64,000 nucleotides of DNA from Thermococcus thermotolerans (GCF_024707485.1 NZ_CP102602.1:930001-994000), one strand, 5' to 3'. Positions 24,857 to 34,124 are shown, counted from the first letter of the stretch. Translations and numbers: made by a program. The notes: generated by a model from the letters alone, not told the origin.

Positions 24857-26734
24857 TCAGGGGCCCTCAAGCTGGAACGGGCTGATGTAGTCCCCATACT
24901 TCTCTCTGGCCTGGAGAAGCCTGCTCCGCTCCTCTTCGAGGATCCTGAACAGTTCCTCGGGGACGTCCCCAGCCTGCTCGCGGTATATCCTCTCAATGCG
25001 CTCTATCTTCTCTAAAAGCTCCGGAACCCTTACCGTGAACTGCCTCTCGTAGTCCTCCCTGCTGTATTCCTTGTTCAGGACCTCCCTGAAAAGCCTCGCC
25101 AAGTCCTCGTACCTTGGAATGTAGCCTATCGGCGTCTCTATGGCATCGACGTCGCCGTGGACGCGAAGCTCCATCCACTTGAGCCAGACGGCCTTGTCGA
25201 GCTTGTGGTTGAGCCAGTTGCCGTTCTCGTCGCGGAGGAAGTAGTTCACCGCAAATATCTTGGGGGCCTTCCTAAGCTTCTCCCCGAACCTCAGGTAGTT
25301 TTCGATGTATTCCCCCAGGGGAACGCTCATGAAGTCGAGTATCGCCATCGGGTTGAAGGCCCTAACACCTTCTTTGCCGAGCGTTGCCGCGGTGGTCTCG
25401 CTCTCAAGCGAAGCTCCCATCGTAACGACGCCGTGCTTCCAGTCGAAGGCCTCTCTCACCGGGGGCCACGTGTCCTTGTCCCTGCCGCCGAAGATCATTC
25501 CACCTATCTCGACGCCGCACGGTGCTTCGAGTGCATCCATGTCGACGTTCGGGAAGTGCTCAAGTGAAACTGTGAAGCGGGCGTTCTTGTGGCTCGGCGG
25601 TATCTCGTTGCCCTCTTTATCCTTCTTGCCCTTCCACCACTTTCCGCTGTGGTTCTCGCCTTCCTCCGGAATCTCTATGCCCATCTCGTTCCAGTAGGGC
25701 TTTCCGTCCTTGACAAGGACGTTGGAGAATATTATCTCGACAGGGGAGTAGAGAACCTGCCATATTATCGGGTCGTCCTCGGGGTTGACACCCTGGATTA
25801 TGCCGAAGACCCCCTTCTCGACGTTAGCTCCCCTTGCGACGCCGTTGAAAGGCATTATAAAGGTCAGATCGTCGCCAACTATATTCTCCCAGCTTATCAT
25901 GGCGGTGGATGTTTTTCCACACATGCTCGGATAGGCGCCGGTGAAGTAGGTCTTCCTCCCGTTGGGGCCATTGACGCGCATCAGGAACATATGCTCGCTG
26001 AGCCAGCCCTCCCTGACGGCACGCTGGATGGTGAGCCTGAAGGCGAGCTTCTTGAGGCCTATCGTGTTTCCTCCGTACTGGGTGTTGACGGAGTAAACAG
26101 TCTCCCCAACGAGGTCTATGTAGATGCGCCTCTTATCGAGGTTCTTGCTGGTCTTTCTCTCATCGAGCTCACCGGCGGAATGGACGAAGCGGAAGAATCT
26201 GGCCTGCCTTCCGAGGCGTTTGAACTCTTCGTAGCCCTTCCGGTAAAGAATGAACTCGGAGTGGGCTACGTAGGCCGAATCGGTGAGCTGGACTGCCGGG
26301 ATCGTGAAAACCGAGTTCTTCGGCCCGAGGACGAAGAAGCACACGAAGAGCTCCTTACCCTTCATGATGCCCCTCATGAGTTCCCGTATCTCCCTCAGGC
26401 CCTCGTCCCTGTCCTTGGTGTTCAGGAAGGGAATCTCCTTACCTTCAGGAACGAGGAGCTTGGTGTTGGCCTTGTCCCTGGCCTGGTCGTAGTAGTTGTC
26501 GTAGTGGACGGTGTGGTTCGGCGTTTCGAGGAGCTTTTCCTCCCCGTAATAGAGTGCCTTCCAGCGGACGTAGTTCTCGTCCTCCTCGCTGTCAGTGCAC
26601 ACAAAAACCTTATCCGGCTCAAGCCATTCAATCCAGTCCGCCAGAAACTCGTGGAGTTCGGGATTGTCTATCGCCCTGATTTTTTCAAACTGCTCTTTAT
26701 CAAGGAGCTTTTCAAGCCTCTCCAAGGCGTTCAT
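24857..26734 (-). CDS. pck: Phosphoenolpyruvate carboxykinase (GTP)
   Basis: A 625-residue GTP-dependent PEPCK that interconverts oxaloacetate and PEP with CO2, linking C4 acids to gluconeogenesis. The P-loop (kinase-1) motif is PSMCGKTSTAM with its hyper-reactive cysteine; the metal site includes GDDLTF, and PCGVEIGGMIFGGRD is a family segment. ATG 26734 is chosen because GGAGGCG lies upstream; a longer frame upstream has no ribosome site. The length matches GTP-type enzymes. It sits next to malP but has its own promoter (TTTTTAAGC near 26767-26775), which fits opposite control of glucan use and gluconeogenesis. Confidence 0.96.
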   Translation of the reverse strand: MNALERLEKLLDKEQFEKIRAIDNPELHEFLADWIEWLEPDKVFVCTDSEEDENYVRWKALYYGEEKLLETPNHTVHYDNYYDQARDKANTKLLVPEGKEIPFLNTKDRDEGLREIRELMRGIMKGKELFVCFFVLGPKNSVFTIPAVQLTDSAYVAHSEFILYRKGYEEFKRLGRQARFFRFVHSAGELDERKTSKNLDKRRIYIDLVGETVYSVNTQYGGNTIGLKKLAFRLTIQRAVREGWLSEHMFLMRVNGPNGRKTYFTGAYPSMCGKTSTAMISWENIVGDDLTFIMPFNGVARGANVEKGVFGIIQGVNPEDDPIIWQVLYSPVEIIFSNVLVKDGKPYWNEMGIEIPEEGENHSGKWWKGKKDKEGNEIPPSHKNARFTVSLEHFPNVDMDALEAPCGVEIGGMIFGGRDKDTWPPVREAFDWKHGVVTMGASLESETTAATLGKEGVRAFNPMAILDFMSVPLGEYIENYLRFGEKLRKAPKIFAVNYFLRDENGNWLNHKLDKAVWLKWMELRVHGDVDAIETPIGYIPRYEDLARLFREVLNKEYSREDYERQFTVRVPELLEKIERIERIYREQAGDVPEELFRILEEERSRLLQAREKYGDYISPFQLEGP

Positions 26735-26917
26735 AATATCGCCTCCGATTGGAGTTGGATTCATGCTTAAAAATTCTTCGTCGTTGTGACTGGCGTGAAA
26801 CGAAATCTGAAGCCTTTGTCGTCCCAATCTTTTAGAATAAGGTCGCTGATCGTCACAAAGACAGCATGTAATGTTCATAGTTAGTGATTGATGTCCATAT
26901 CCCTACCTTCAGCGCAA

Positions 26918-26926
26918 AGTATATTA
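26918..26926 (+). promoter_or_regulatory. TATA box of the nucleotidyltransferase operon
   Basis: AGTATATTA; the predicted start is near 26948, so the mRNA would have almost no leader. A half-conserved glycolytic motif (GTGATA at 26934-26939) lies just downstream. Confidence 0.5.
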
Positions 26927-26958
26927 ACCGACGGTGATATACTCCATTGGTGCGCGTA

Positions 26959-28044
26959 ATGAAGGCAGTGATCCTGGCCGGAGGCAAGGGCACAAGGTTA
27001 TTACCGCTGACAGTCTACAGACCAAAGCCCATGATACCCTTCTTCAACAGACCGCTGATGGAATATGCCGTTCAAAGTCTTGTAAACGCCGGCGTTGACG
27101 AGATATATGTCCTCGTCGGATACCTCAAGGAGCGCATAATGGACTACTTCGGAGACGGAAGCCAGTGGGGGGTACAAATACACTACTCCAACAGGGACAA
27201 CGTGAAGCTTGGAACAGCGGGAGCCACAAAGAAGGTCGTTAAGGAAATCGATGAAACGTTCTTCGTCGTCTCAAGCGATGTGCTGACCAACCTCAACCTT
27301 AAGGCCCTGTACGAGTACCACCGCAAAAAGAAGGCCCTCGCAACCATAGCCCTCTCCAGGGTGGATGACCCCAGCCAGTACGGCATTGCAATAATCAACG
27401 AGGACGGGAGGATAATCCGATTCAAGGAAAAGCCGAGGCCAGAGGAGGCGTTCAGCAACCTCGTTAACGCAGGAATCTACGTCTTCGAACCGGAGGCCTT
27501 TGACCTCGTTCCCAAGGGGAAGAACTTCGACTTCTCCAAGGACCTCTTTCCGAGGATGCTTGAAAACGACCTGGCCCTCTATGGGTTCCCGTTCAATGAG
27601 TACTGGAACGACGTTGGAAGGCCATCGAGCTACCTTCAGGCCACTGAAGATGTTTTTCTCGGCAGACTGCTCCTTCCCGGCCTCAGAACCGAGAGCCTCA
27701 AGGGCAACCTTGAGCACGGCGGTGCCCTCATAACGGGCAGGAGATGCATACTGAGGCGGCCGGAGGTGAGGGGCTTTGCCGTGCTGGGAGACGACGTGGA
27801 AATCGGCAGAAACGTTAAAATAGAGCGTTCGGTGATATTTTCAGGGGCCGTCATAGAGGAGGGCGCCGAGATTAAGGAGGCTATAATAGGAGAGAACGTC
27901 CGCGTGGGCAAGGGTGTCCTTATACAGCCCGGCAGCGTTATAGGCGACAACACGCTCATCGAGGACTTCAGCAAGATAGGCTCCAACGTCAAGATTTGGG
28001 TGGAGTCGAGGATTGGTAAGGAAAGTATAATACTCCCGGACTGA
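26959..28044 (+). CDS. Sugar-phosphate nucleotidyltransferase with left-handed beta-helix domain
   Basis: A 361-residue enzyme related to mannose-1-phosphate guanylyl- and glucose-1-phosphate thymidylyl/uridylyltransferases. The N-terminal domain has the signature GGKGTRLLPLTVYRPKPM and the metal-site SSDVLTNL; FKEKPRPEE and YWNDVGRPSSY follow. The C-terminal 110 residues show hexapeptide repeats (IGRNVKIERSVIF, IGENVRVGKGVLI) of a beta-helix. It activates a sugar 1-phosphate with NTP for glycan or compatible-solute synthesis; which base and sugar are open. ATG 26959 is typical (MKAVILAGG), but GTG 26950 or TTG 26947 are possible because the mRNA seems almost leaderless. It is followed 10 bp later by a phosphohexomutase-like gene. 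Confidence 0.85.
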   Translation: MKAVILAGGKGTRLLPLTVYRPKPMIPFFNRPLMEYAVQSLVNAGVDEIYVLVGYLKERIMDYFGDGSQWGVQIHYSNRDNVKLGTAGATKKVVKEIDETFFVVSSDVLTNLNLKALYEYHRKKKALATIALSRVDDPSQYGIAIINEDGRIIRFKEKPRPEEAFSNLVNAGIYVFEPEAFDLVPKGKNFDFSKDLFPRMLENDLALYGFPFNEYWNDVGRPSSYLQATEDVFLGRLLLPGLRTESLKGNLEHGGALITGRRCILRRPEVRGFAVLGDDVEIGRNVKIERSVIFSGAVIEEGAEIKEAIIGENVRVGKGVLIQPGSVIGDNTLIEDFSKIGSNVKIWVESRIGKESIILPD

Positions 28045-28054
28045 GGTGGTGGAA

Positions 28055-28762
28055 GTGGAAGTGTACTACTCCCAGAGGTTCAACCCCGAGGAACTCGCCC
28101 TTCTCGGAAGGGCCATAGGGACGATATCCCACGGCACGATAATAGTCGGAAGGGACGGCAGGGCAATATCCAGGTACGGAAAGCGGGCCATGGTGGTTGG
28201 AATCGTCAGCACAGGCTCGACCATAATGGACGTCCGCCTTATTCCGCTGATAGCCCTGAAGGACTTTGCCCACAGAAAGGGGCTTCCGCTGGCTTACGTC
28301 TACTATTACGGCGGTGTCCGCGTTTATGTCAGCGGCATTGACAGCGACGAGATAGGGGCCATAATGGAGAGCAAAAGCTTCATCGAGGCCCAGCCGAACG
28401 ACATCGGGGCTACCGTGTACTATCCAAATGCCCTGGATGACTTCCTCCACGAGGTCTTCAAGTACTACAACTTCAGGGTGGAGGGCAAAGCCCTGGTTGA
28501 TGCCATGAACACTCCCGCCGTGCTGTTCTTCCCACGCATGAGCGACCACTTCGGCTTTGAGGTCGAGCTGATAAACGACATGATGACGAGCTACCTTCCG
28601 CCGAAGCCCAAGGAGGTCTTCATGCACAAGCTCCAAAAGGGCGAATACGACTTTGGATTGCGCTTTAGGCCGGAGGGCATCGTGGAGTTCTACAAAGACG
28701 GTGAGGAGCTCGAATTCGGCAGCATGTGGAAGCTCCTCGACCACATGAGGAAAAACCTTTGA
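28055..28762 (+). CDS. Truncated, catalytically degenerate phosphohexomutase-like protein
   Basis: A 235-residue protein that aligns with domain I and part of domain II of archaeal phosphomannomutase/phosphoglucosamine mutase: NPEELALLGRAIGTI, TIIVGRDGRAISRYGKRAM, VGIVSTGSTIMDVRLIP. Where mutases carry the phospho-serine loop TASHNPPEYNGIK, this protein reads YVYYYGGVRVYV, so the catalytic Ser is gone. Where they carry the Mg2+ loop DGDADR, it reads LRFRPEG. Domains III and IV are missing. It is therefore unlikely to be a mutase; a regulator or partner of the upstream nucleotidyltransferase is more plausible. GTG 28055 follows GAGGTGG; nearby in-frame GTGs are alternatives. Confidence 0.72.
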   Translation: MEVYYSQRFNPEELALLGRAIGTISHGTIIVGRDGRAISRYGKRAMVVGIVSTGSTIMDVRLIPLIALKDFAHRKGLPLAYVYYYGGVRVYVSGIDSDEIGAIMESKSFIEAQPNDIGATVYYPNALDDFLHEVFKYYNFRVEGKALVDAMNTPAVLFFPRMSDHFGFEVELINDMMTSYLPPKPKEVFMHKLQKGEYDFGLRFRPEGIVEFYKDGEELEFGSMWKLLDHMRKNL

Positions 28763-28863
28763 ATTTTTGCCCTTCCTTTTAAATCTCCTAAAAATCTTTA
28801 AGAGAAAAGCGTTAAAAGGGACGGGTTCATTATAATCTCCCGTTCATTTTGGGGGTGACATCT

Positions 28864-29487
28864 GTGGGAGCATTTATAGTCATGGAAGGCATCGATGGCG
28901 CAGGTAAATCAACCCAGGCAAAACTTCTGGCAAAGTGGTTTGAGGAAAAAGGCTATGATGTAATTCTAACCAAAGAGCCAACGGATACTGCATTTGGAAA
29001 ACTGATAAGGAAGCTGGTTCTCACCGGAGGACGTGAGGGTATAATCGACGGCGCCAGGATAAGTCACGAGGCCGAGGCGCTTCTCTTCGCCGCCGACAGG
29101 GCGGAGCACGTAAGCAAACTGATAAAACCCGCCGTTGAGGCGGGAAAGGTGGTAATATCAGACCGCTACTTCTACTCGTCCCTCGCCTACCAGTGGGCAA
29201 GGGGACTCGACCTTGAGTGGTTAATCGACCTGAACCGCTTCGCGATACGGCCAGACCTTGTAATCCTCCTCGATCTGCCCGTCAAGGAGAGCATGAAACG
29301 CATCAACGGGCGGAGCATAAAGACCGAGTTCGACAAGATAGCGGAGCTTCAGAAAAAGGTGCGCGAGAACTACCTCAAGTTAGCCGAGCGCTTCCCAGAG
29401 ATCAGGATAGTGAACGCCCTCGCGAGCGTTGAGGACATCCACAACGACATAGTGGCGCTGGTTGAGCACGAGCTCTTCAAGAGGTAA
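28864..29487 (+). CDS. tmk: Thymidylate kinase
   Basis: A 207-residue P-loop kinase that phosphorylates dTMP to dTDP. The Walker A motif is GIDGAGKST, the DR(Y/H) motif is [12 protein letters not shown], and [13 protein letters not shown] holds the dTMP-contacting segment. I chose GTG 28864, which has GGGGGTGA five bases upstream, over a TTG inside that site. It is a single gene with its own promoter region; the gene before it ends 100 bp upstream. Dcd at 14730 supplies the same dTTP pathway. Confidence 0.95.
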   Translation: MGAFIVMEGIDGAGKSTQAKLLAKWFEEKGYDVILTKEPTDTAFGKLIRKLVLTGGREGIIDGARISHEAEALLFAADRAEHVSKLIKPAVEAGKVVISDRYFYSSLAYQWARGLDLEWLIDLNRFAIRPDLVILLDLPVKESMKRINGRSIKTEFDKIAELQKKVRENYLKLAERFPEIRIVNALASVEDIHNDIVALVEHELFKR

Positions 29488-29602
29488 GGGGTCGGCCAGT
29501 GCCAGTCTCTTCATCCGTAGCGAATCAGACCGGTAAACGCTCTTCATCCCCCTTCTTTCCTCGACGGATTCTTTTTAAAACCTTGGCATCAACTCCCTCA
29601 GG

Positions 29603-29665
29603 CCGATGACGAGCGTTAGCCACGCTGAGCGGTGAGGAGAAGAGGGTTAGCCGAGGCCGTTCTGA
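29603..29665 (+). ncRNA. Possible C/D box-like sRNA
   Basis: In the 238-bp gap between tmk and the ABC genes: CCGATGA (weak C box, 29603-29609), CTGA (D', 29625-29628), GTGAGGA (C', one mismatch, 29632-29638) and CTGA (D, 29662-29665). The D'-C' spacing of 3 nt is typical, but the guide segments (15 and 23 nt) are longer than the usual 10-12 and the terminal stem is poor. Treat it as a weak candidate. Confidence 0.25.
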
Positions 29666-29725
29666 ATCCCAGAGTTTCTCCAAGTTTTATATCTAATGAC
29701 GTTCAAATGGATAACAGGTGAGCCA

Positions 29726-30616
29726 ATGAAGGCCCTTGAGATTAGAAAACTGAAAAAGAGCTACGGGGATTTTCTGGCACTGAAGGGGATAGACCTTGAG
29801 GTTGAAGAGGGCGAGGTTTTCGCACTCCTCGGGCCCAACGGTGCCGGAAAGACGACGCTCATAAGGATTCTGGCCGAGGGATTGGGCTACGACTCCGGTG
29901 AGATACTGGTCTTCGGAAAACCTCTATCAAAGAGAACCGCGAGACTGATCGGCTACGCCCCCCAGGAGAGCGTCGCCTACGACCTCCTAACTGTGGAGGA
30001 GAACCTGCGATTCTACGCCGACCTCTACGACGCACCGAGAGAACGGGTGAGGAAGCTCATTTCGGAGTTTTCTCTGCCCGCAAAGAAGAAAGCCAGGGAA
30101 CTGAGCGGCGGCTTTAAGAGACGCCTGAATCTGGCGATAGCGCTCCTCTACGAACCGAAGCTCTTAATTCTCGACGAGCCTTCAGCCGGGCTAGACGTGC
30201 CGTCGAGGAGGGAGCTCTGGAACCTTATAAGAAGGCTCCGAGAGGAAGGGCGAACGATACTCCTGGCGACCCACTACATGGAGGAGGCAGAGGCACTGGC
30301 AGACAGAGTGGCGATAATGAACGAAGGGAACGTGATAGCCGTCGGAACCCCGGACGAGCTGAAATCGCTCGCTGGAGAGGGGAGCGTGATACACGTTGAA
30401 GGCATTCTGAAGGGCACCGAACTCGTGAAAAAGGAGTTTCCAAGGACAATAGAGCGTGAGGGCACGCTCAGGATTGGCGTGGAAGAATCAAAGACCGCCC
30501 TGCCCAAGATCGTCGAACTGCTAGTCGAAGCGGGAAGCGAAATAAGGACGATAAGGGTTGAAGAGCCGACCCTTGAGGACGTTTTCCTGAAGCTCACGGG
30601 GAGGGGACTGGAATGA
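29726..30616 (+). CDS. ABC-2 type transporter ATP-binding protein
   Basis: A 296-residue ATPase. Walker A is GPNGAGKTT (near residue 38), the Q-loop region is GYAPQESVAYD, the signature is LSGGFKRR, Walker B is LLILDEPSAGLD, and the switch histidine lies in LATHYMEEAE. The C-terminal 80 residues are the extra domain common in DrrA/NodI/CcmA-like exporters. ATG 29726 follows AGGTGAG. Its stop overlaps the start of the permease gene (ATGA), so the two form one exporter; the cargo (lipid, drug, or sodium as in NatAB) is unknown. Confidence 0.92.
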   Translation: MKALEIRKLKKSYGDFLALKGIDLEVEEGEVFALLGPNGAGKTTLIRILAEGLGYDSGEILVFGKPLSKRTARLIGYAPQESVAYDLLTVEENLRFYADLYDAPRERVRKLISEFSLPAKKKARELSGGFKRRLNLAIALLYEPKLLILDEPSAGLDVPSRRELWNLIRRLREEGRTILLATHYMEEAEALADRVAIMNEGNVIAVGTPDELKSLAGEGSVIHVEGILKGTELVKKEFPRTIEREGTLRIGVEESKTALPKIVELLVEAGSEIRTIRVEEPTLEDVFLKLTGRGLE

Positions 30617-31842
30617 AGGCGAGAGCAATCAAGGCCATAATCGGCAAGGACTTGAGAGAAACCAGAAGGGAAAAAATGGCCCTCTTCTGGATATTCGTCT
30701 TTCCGCTCATGTGGATCACCCTGCTCGGAGGCATCTGGGGTGGTCACAACCCGCCGATAACCGTTGACGTCGGCGTCGTCTACTTCAACGAGAGCACCCC
30801 CTTCACAGCGGCGGACGTCGTTAACGTCATGGAAAACGTGACAATGGATGGTGTCCACGTTTTTAACATCGAAAAGTATCCCAACGAGAGCGCTGGGGTT
30901 GACGCGGTTAGAAACGGAAGAATCGATGTTCTCCTGGTCTTTCCAAAGGGCTTCGGAGAGAACGTTTCGAGCGGCCTTCAGGCAAAAGTCTACGCATACT
31001 TCGACAGGAGCGACCCCCAGAACTACCAGATAGTGAGCGGCGTCATCAAGGGCTTCTTCTCGGAGTTCGAGAAGGAGATGGCCAAAAGAAGGTTGAACAT
31101 CACCCTGAGCTACATGGAAAAGTACGTTCCGGCAAACATCGCAGGAAACTTCACCATCGAGGATTTCAGGGGATACCTCATTGGTCTTACGAACCCACTT
31201 GAGCTTGAGGAGAGGGAAGTGAGGGGAGAAGCGCCCTCCGCCATTCAGTTCTACGTCACGAGCTTCATCGGGATTCAGTTCCTCTTCGCCACGATGCTTA
31301 TGATAGGCTCCGGAACGCTTGAAGAGATAGAACACGGGACTTTGAGGCGTATATCTGCCTCACCAGCGACGGCGTGGGATTTCCTGGCCGGAAAGATGCT
31401 CTCGACCTTCATCGTCATAACCGTGAGCATACTCATCGGGATAGTTTACGCAAAGATTGTCTTCGGGGAGACGGTCTTTCCAAGCGCCCTGGGCTGGCTC
31501 ATAATATTCCTCGCGGCGGTCTTCTCAATGAGCCTCGGACTGGCGATAGCCATGGGCACGAGGAGCATAAAGGCCACCAACGCAATAGTCAACCTCATCT
31601 CGATGCCCCTGCTTTTCTTGGCAGGAATCGTCATCCCGGCGAGCATACTCCCCGGGTGGGCCAAGCCCATAGCGAACTACTTCCCCCTCGGAACTGCACT
31701 GAAGAGCCTCCGCCTGCTGGAGCTCTACCACAGACCTGCAAGTGAAATACTGCCGGGCCTTGTATGGCTGGCCGCGAGTGCCTTTGGAATGCTCCTGATG
31801 GCGGTGGTTCTCTACAACTGGGCGATAAAGAGGCTGAAATAA
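30613..31842 (+). CDS. ABC-2 type transporter permease
   Basis: A 409-residue membrane protein of the ABC-2 (YhgE/NatB-like) type. One hydrophobic segment near residues 23-42 is followed by a large extracytoplasmic domain of about 170 residues with several N-x-S/T sites, then five to six transmembrane segments. The GTLEEIEHGTLRRISASPAT loop is the typical coupling helix region. It works with the ATPase encoded just upstream with a four-base overlap. The substrate is not known. Confidence 0.88.
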   Translation: MKARAIKAIIGKDLRETRREKMALFWIFVFPLMWITLLGGIWGGHNPPITVDVGVVYFNESTPFTAADVVNVMENVTMDGVHVFNIEKYPNESAGVDAVRNGRIDVLLVFPKGFGENVSSGLQAKVYAYFDRSDPQNYQIVSGVIKGFFSEFEKEMAKRRLNITLSYMEKYVPANIAGNFTIEDFRGYLIGLTNPLELEEREVRGEAPSAIQFYVTSFIGIQFLFATMLMIGSGTLEEIEHGTLRRISASPATAWDFLAGKMLSTFIVITVSILIGIVYAKIVFGETVFPSALGWLIIFLAAVFSMSLGLAIAMGTRSIKATNAIVNLISMPLLFLAGIVIPASILPGWAKPIANYFPLGTALKSLRLLELYHRPASEILPGLVWLAASAFGMLLMAVVLYNWAIKRLK

Positions 31843-31855
31843 AACAAAAAAGAGA

Positions 31856-32725
31856 CTACGCCAGAAACTTCCCCAGGAACTCCCCAACTTTTCTCTTCCA
31901 CTCCTCCGGATGGAGCTTAAGTGTTCTTACATGGGGTGCGTCGGTTATCCACAGCTCGGAGTGGGGATTCAACTCCCTGTTTTTTTCGTAGAACTCTCTT
32001 ACCTCCTCGACATTCACTAGAGGGTCGCCCTCACCGGCTATTAGAAGGAGGGGTTTTTTAATCCTTTCAGCATATTCCAGCATGTTGAGCTCCTTCGCCC
32101 CACTAAAGAGCTTTGTAAACGGTTTGACAAAAGTGTAGAGCCATTCGGGGAGCTTTGCAAAGTATTTGAGACCTCTGGCACCGGTTCTGTCAAGATATAT
32201 TGGTGGGCTGTCTGCCACGCCGCAGCAGACCTCCTCAAGCTCGGAGAGTGCACGTATCGTAACGATTCCACCCATCGAGAACCCAACCAGTGCGATCCTC
32301 TGCGCCCGTTCGGGGTGGTTCTCCCTCAGCCACGCTACTGCCGCCCTAACATCGAGCAGTTCCCTGTCGCCAACCGTTGTGTACTTCCCCTCGCTCTTTC
32401 CGTGGGCCCTGAAGTCAAAGGCCAGAACGTTGTAACCCTCTTTGAGCAGAAACTCAATTGTGTCCTTCATGTAAACCTCGTCCCACCTGCTTCGGGTGTA
32501 TCCGTGGAGCGGAAGAACGGTCTTATCGCTCCCCCTGTCTATCCACCAGCCGCTGAGTTTCAGGCCGTCCTCGGTTGTGAACTCAACGTCCTCGTAATCA
32601 AAGCCGAAGTCTTCAGGCGTCCAGTTCCCGACAAAGCGCGGTGGTTTGGCCATTTTGTAGGCAACAAAAGCTGAAAAGGCCAGGAAAGCCAGAAGAATAA
32701 AGATTAAAACACCAAGCCATACCAT
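31856..32725 (-). CDS. Membrane-anchored alpha/beta hydrolase
   Basis: A 289-residue protein with one N-terminal membrane segment (about residues 2-26) followed by an alpha/beta hydrolase domain. The nucleophile elbow is GFSMGG, the oxyanion strand is LPLHGYTRSRWDE, the acid is likely in GEGDPLV, and the histidine is in DAPHVRTL. It is probably a serine esterase, lipase or peptidase on the outer face of the membrane. ATG 32725 follows AAGGAGGG. It lies 2 bp after an MFS gene and shares its direction, so transport and hydrolysis of one compound may be linked; the substrate is unknown. Confidence 0.85.
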   Translation of the reverse strand: MVWLGVLIFILLAFLAFSAFVAYKMAKPPRFVGNWTPEDFGFDYEDVEFTTEDGLKLSGWWIDRGSDKTVLPLHGYTRSRWDEVYMKDTIEFLLKEGYNVLAFDFRAHGKSEGKYTTVGDRELLDVRAAVAWLRENHPERAQRIALVGFSMGGIVTIRALSELEEVCCGVADSPPIYLDRTGARGLKYFAKLPEWLYTFVKPFTKLFSGAKELNMLEYAERIKKPLLLIAGEGDPLVNVEEVREFYEKNRELNPHSELWITDAPHVRTLKLHPEEWKRKVGEFLGKFLA

Positions 32726-32727
32726 GC

Positions 32728-34032
32728 TCAACCCTCCTTCGCGACATCGAGGTTCCTCATGTACCATATCATCGGCATTGCCAGGAGGACGAGCAGGGCC
32801 CCGATCGGGAAGAGCACCCTGTAGTTCTCCCCTGCGAGGTCAACTATCGCACCGCCAATGATCCCAGCGAGCAGAACCGGAAGGGAGCGTGTGGCCTCAA
32901 AGAAGCCGTAATACCTGCCGGTAAAGGCTTCCCTCTCGAATTTTGTGAGCAGGTCACCGATTACCGGGTATGAGGCGGCCATGAGCACTCCCCAGCCAAG
33001 TCCCGCCACTCCCAGGGCAATCACTATCTCGGTCTGAGTCTTTATGAACCATCCCCAGAGCTGGGGGAGGGCGAATATAAGTCCCCCGAGGATTATGCTT
33101 AACCTCCTCCCGAGTTTATCGTAGATTATACCTCCCGGAAGGGCACCGAGGAGGACCGTTATGTTGAAGAGCGCCATAAGGTAGAGGCCGAGCGAGGTTA
33201 CCGCTTTGATGTTTTCCTCGGTCGCGGAGCCGTAGAGGATGTAGGCCAGGATTCCATAGAGGAATATGGCTATGAACTCGAAGCTCATCCACCAGAGTGT
33301 CTGCGCCGCGTAGAACTTGAGAAAATCGCGGTTCTCAACGATGCTCCTGAGGTACTCCCAGAGGCTTTCGTCCTCCTCGATCTCAGGGGCTTCTGGCTCC
33401 TTGACGATGAAGTACACGAAGAGGGCCGCGCCTATGAGAAAGGCCGCGGTCACAAGGAAGGGGATCTTCAGATAGGGTGTCTGTGCCAGCGCCTTTATTC
33501 CTTCGTTCTCTCCGGTTTCAGCCACGGCCTTCGCTATCAGGAATCCGGCGAGGCCAAACAGGAAGAGGTTGCCCGCCCATTCGAGGAGTGTGATAACTCC
33601 ACTCGCCTTTCCTCTCTGACCGCTTTCGATTGTATCCGGCATCAGGGCACGGTACTGTGCGGTGTAGAGGTGCATCGAGAGGTAGAAGAAGCCAAGGGTG
33701 AGCGCAAAGCCCCACAGCGGAACGCCCATCGCGTAGCCGGTGTATACCATCAGTGCCGCGATTCCTGCCAGAAGGCCACCCGCCATTATAAATGGCCTTC
33801 TTCTCCCGTGCTTTGATTTGAGTGTATCGCTGTAATAGCCGAGGAGAACCGGTATGAAAAGGCCAATAAAGCCCTCAGCGGCAAGGATGGTTCCCTTTAC
33901 AAATGCCGAACCGGTGTAGCTTGAGAGCAGTGGAAACGAGAGTCCCTTGTTGAGAGCCCATCCCGTGCTCCTGCTGAAGCCCAGCAGGGCAAGACCCAGA
34001 ACAACCCCCCAGCTGAAACCCTTTCGTTCCAT
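32728..34032 (-). CDS. MFS transporter (sugar-cation symporter-like)
   Basis: A 434-residue protein with about 12 transmembrane segments. The cytoplasmic loop YYSDTLKSKHGRRRPFIMAG is the MFS motif between TM2 and TM3, and IIYDKLGRRLSIILGG is its repeat in the second half. The form resembles SLC45/sucrose-type and glycoside-pentoside-hexuronide carriers. ATG 34032 follows GGGGGTGAAA. It is the first of two genes with the downstream hydrolase (2-bp gap). A second MFS gene lies just upstream in the same direction. Confidence 0.85.
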   Translation of the reverse strand: MERKGFSWGVVLGLALLGFSRSTGWALNKGLSFPLLSSYTGSAFVKGTILAAEGFIGLFIPVLLGYYSDTLKSKHGRRRPFIMAGGLLAGIAALMVYTGYAMGVPLWGFALTLGFFYLSMHLYTAQYRALMPDTIESGQRGKASGVITLLEWAGNLFLFGLAGFLIAKAVAETGENEGIKALAQTPYLKIPFLVTAAFLIGAALFVYFIVKEPEAPEIEEDESLWEYLRSIVENRDFLKFYAAQTLWWMSFEFIAIFLYGILAYILYGSATEENIKAVTSLGLYLMALFNITVLLGALPGGIIYDKLGRRLSIILGGLIFALPQLWGWFIKTQTEIVIALGVAGLGWGVLMAASYPVIGDLLTKFEREAFTGRYYGFFEATRSLPVLLAGIIGGAIVDLAGENYRVLFPIGALLVLLAMPMIWYMRNLDVAKEG

Positions 34033-34124
34033 GGTTTCACCCCCTTATTTTACACACCTATGTCAAAAGGAAGTTTTTACGTTTTCGGTTCAACGGGCTA
34101 AATAGGACAAAAAATGAAAGGATT

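Noticed and set aside
25589-26770. A 393-codon frame on the plus strand opposite pck
   Set aside because: It is a reverse-frame shadow of pck with no family resemblance and no ribosome site; the same holds for long antisense frames over gltX, gcvPB, malP and rpoA1.
26923-26939. A glycolytic motif in the nucleotidyltransferase promoter
   Set aside because: Only the GTGATA half is intact; the other half (ATTAAC) matches three of six positions, too weak to call.
26735-26958. C/D box sRNA in the pck upstream gap
   Set aside because: Two CTGA boxes occur, but no matching C or C' box lies at the right distance.
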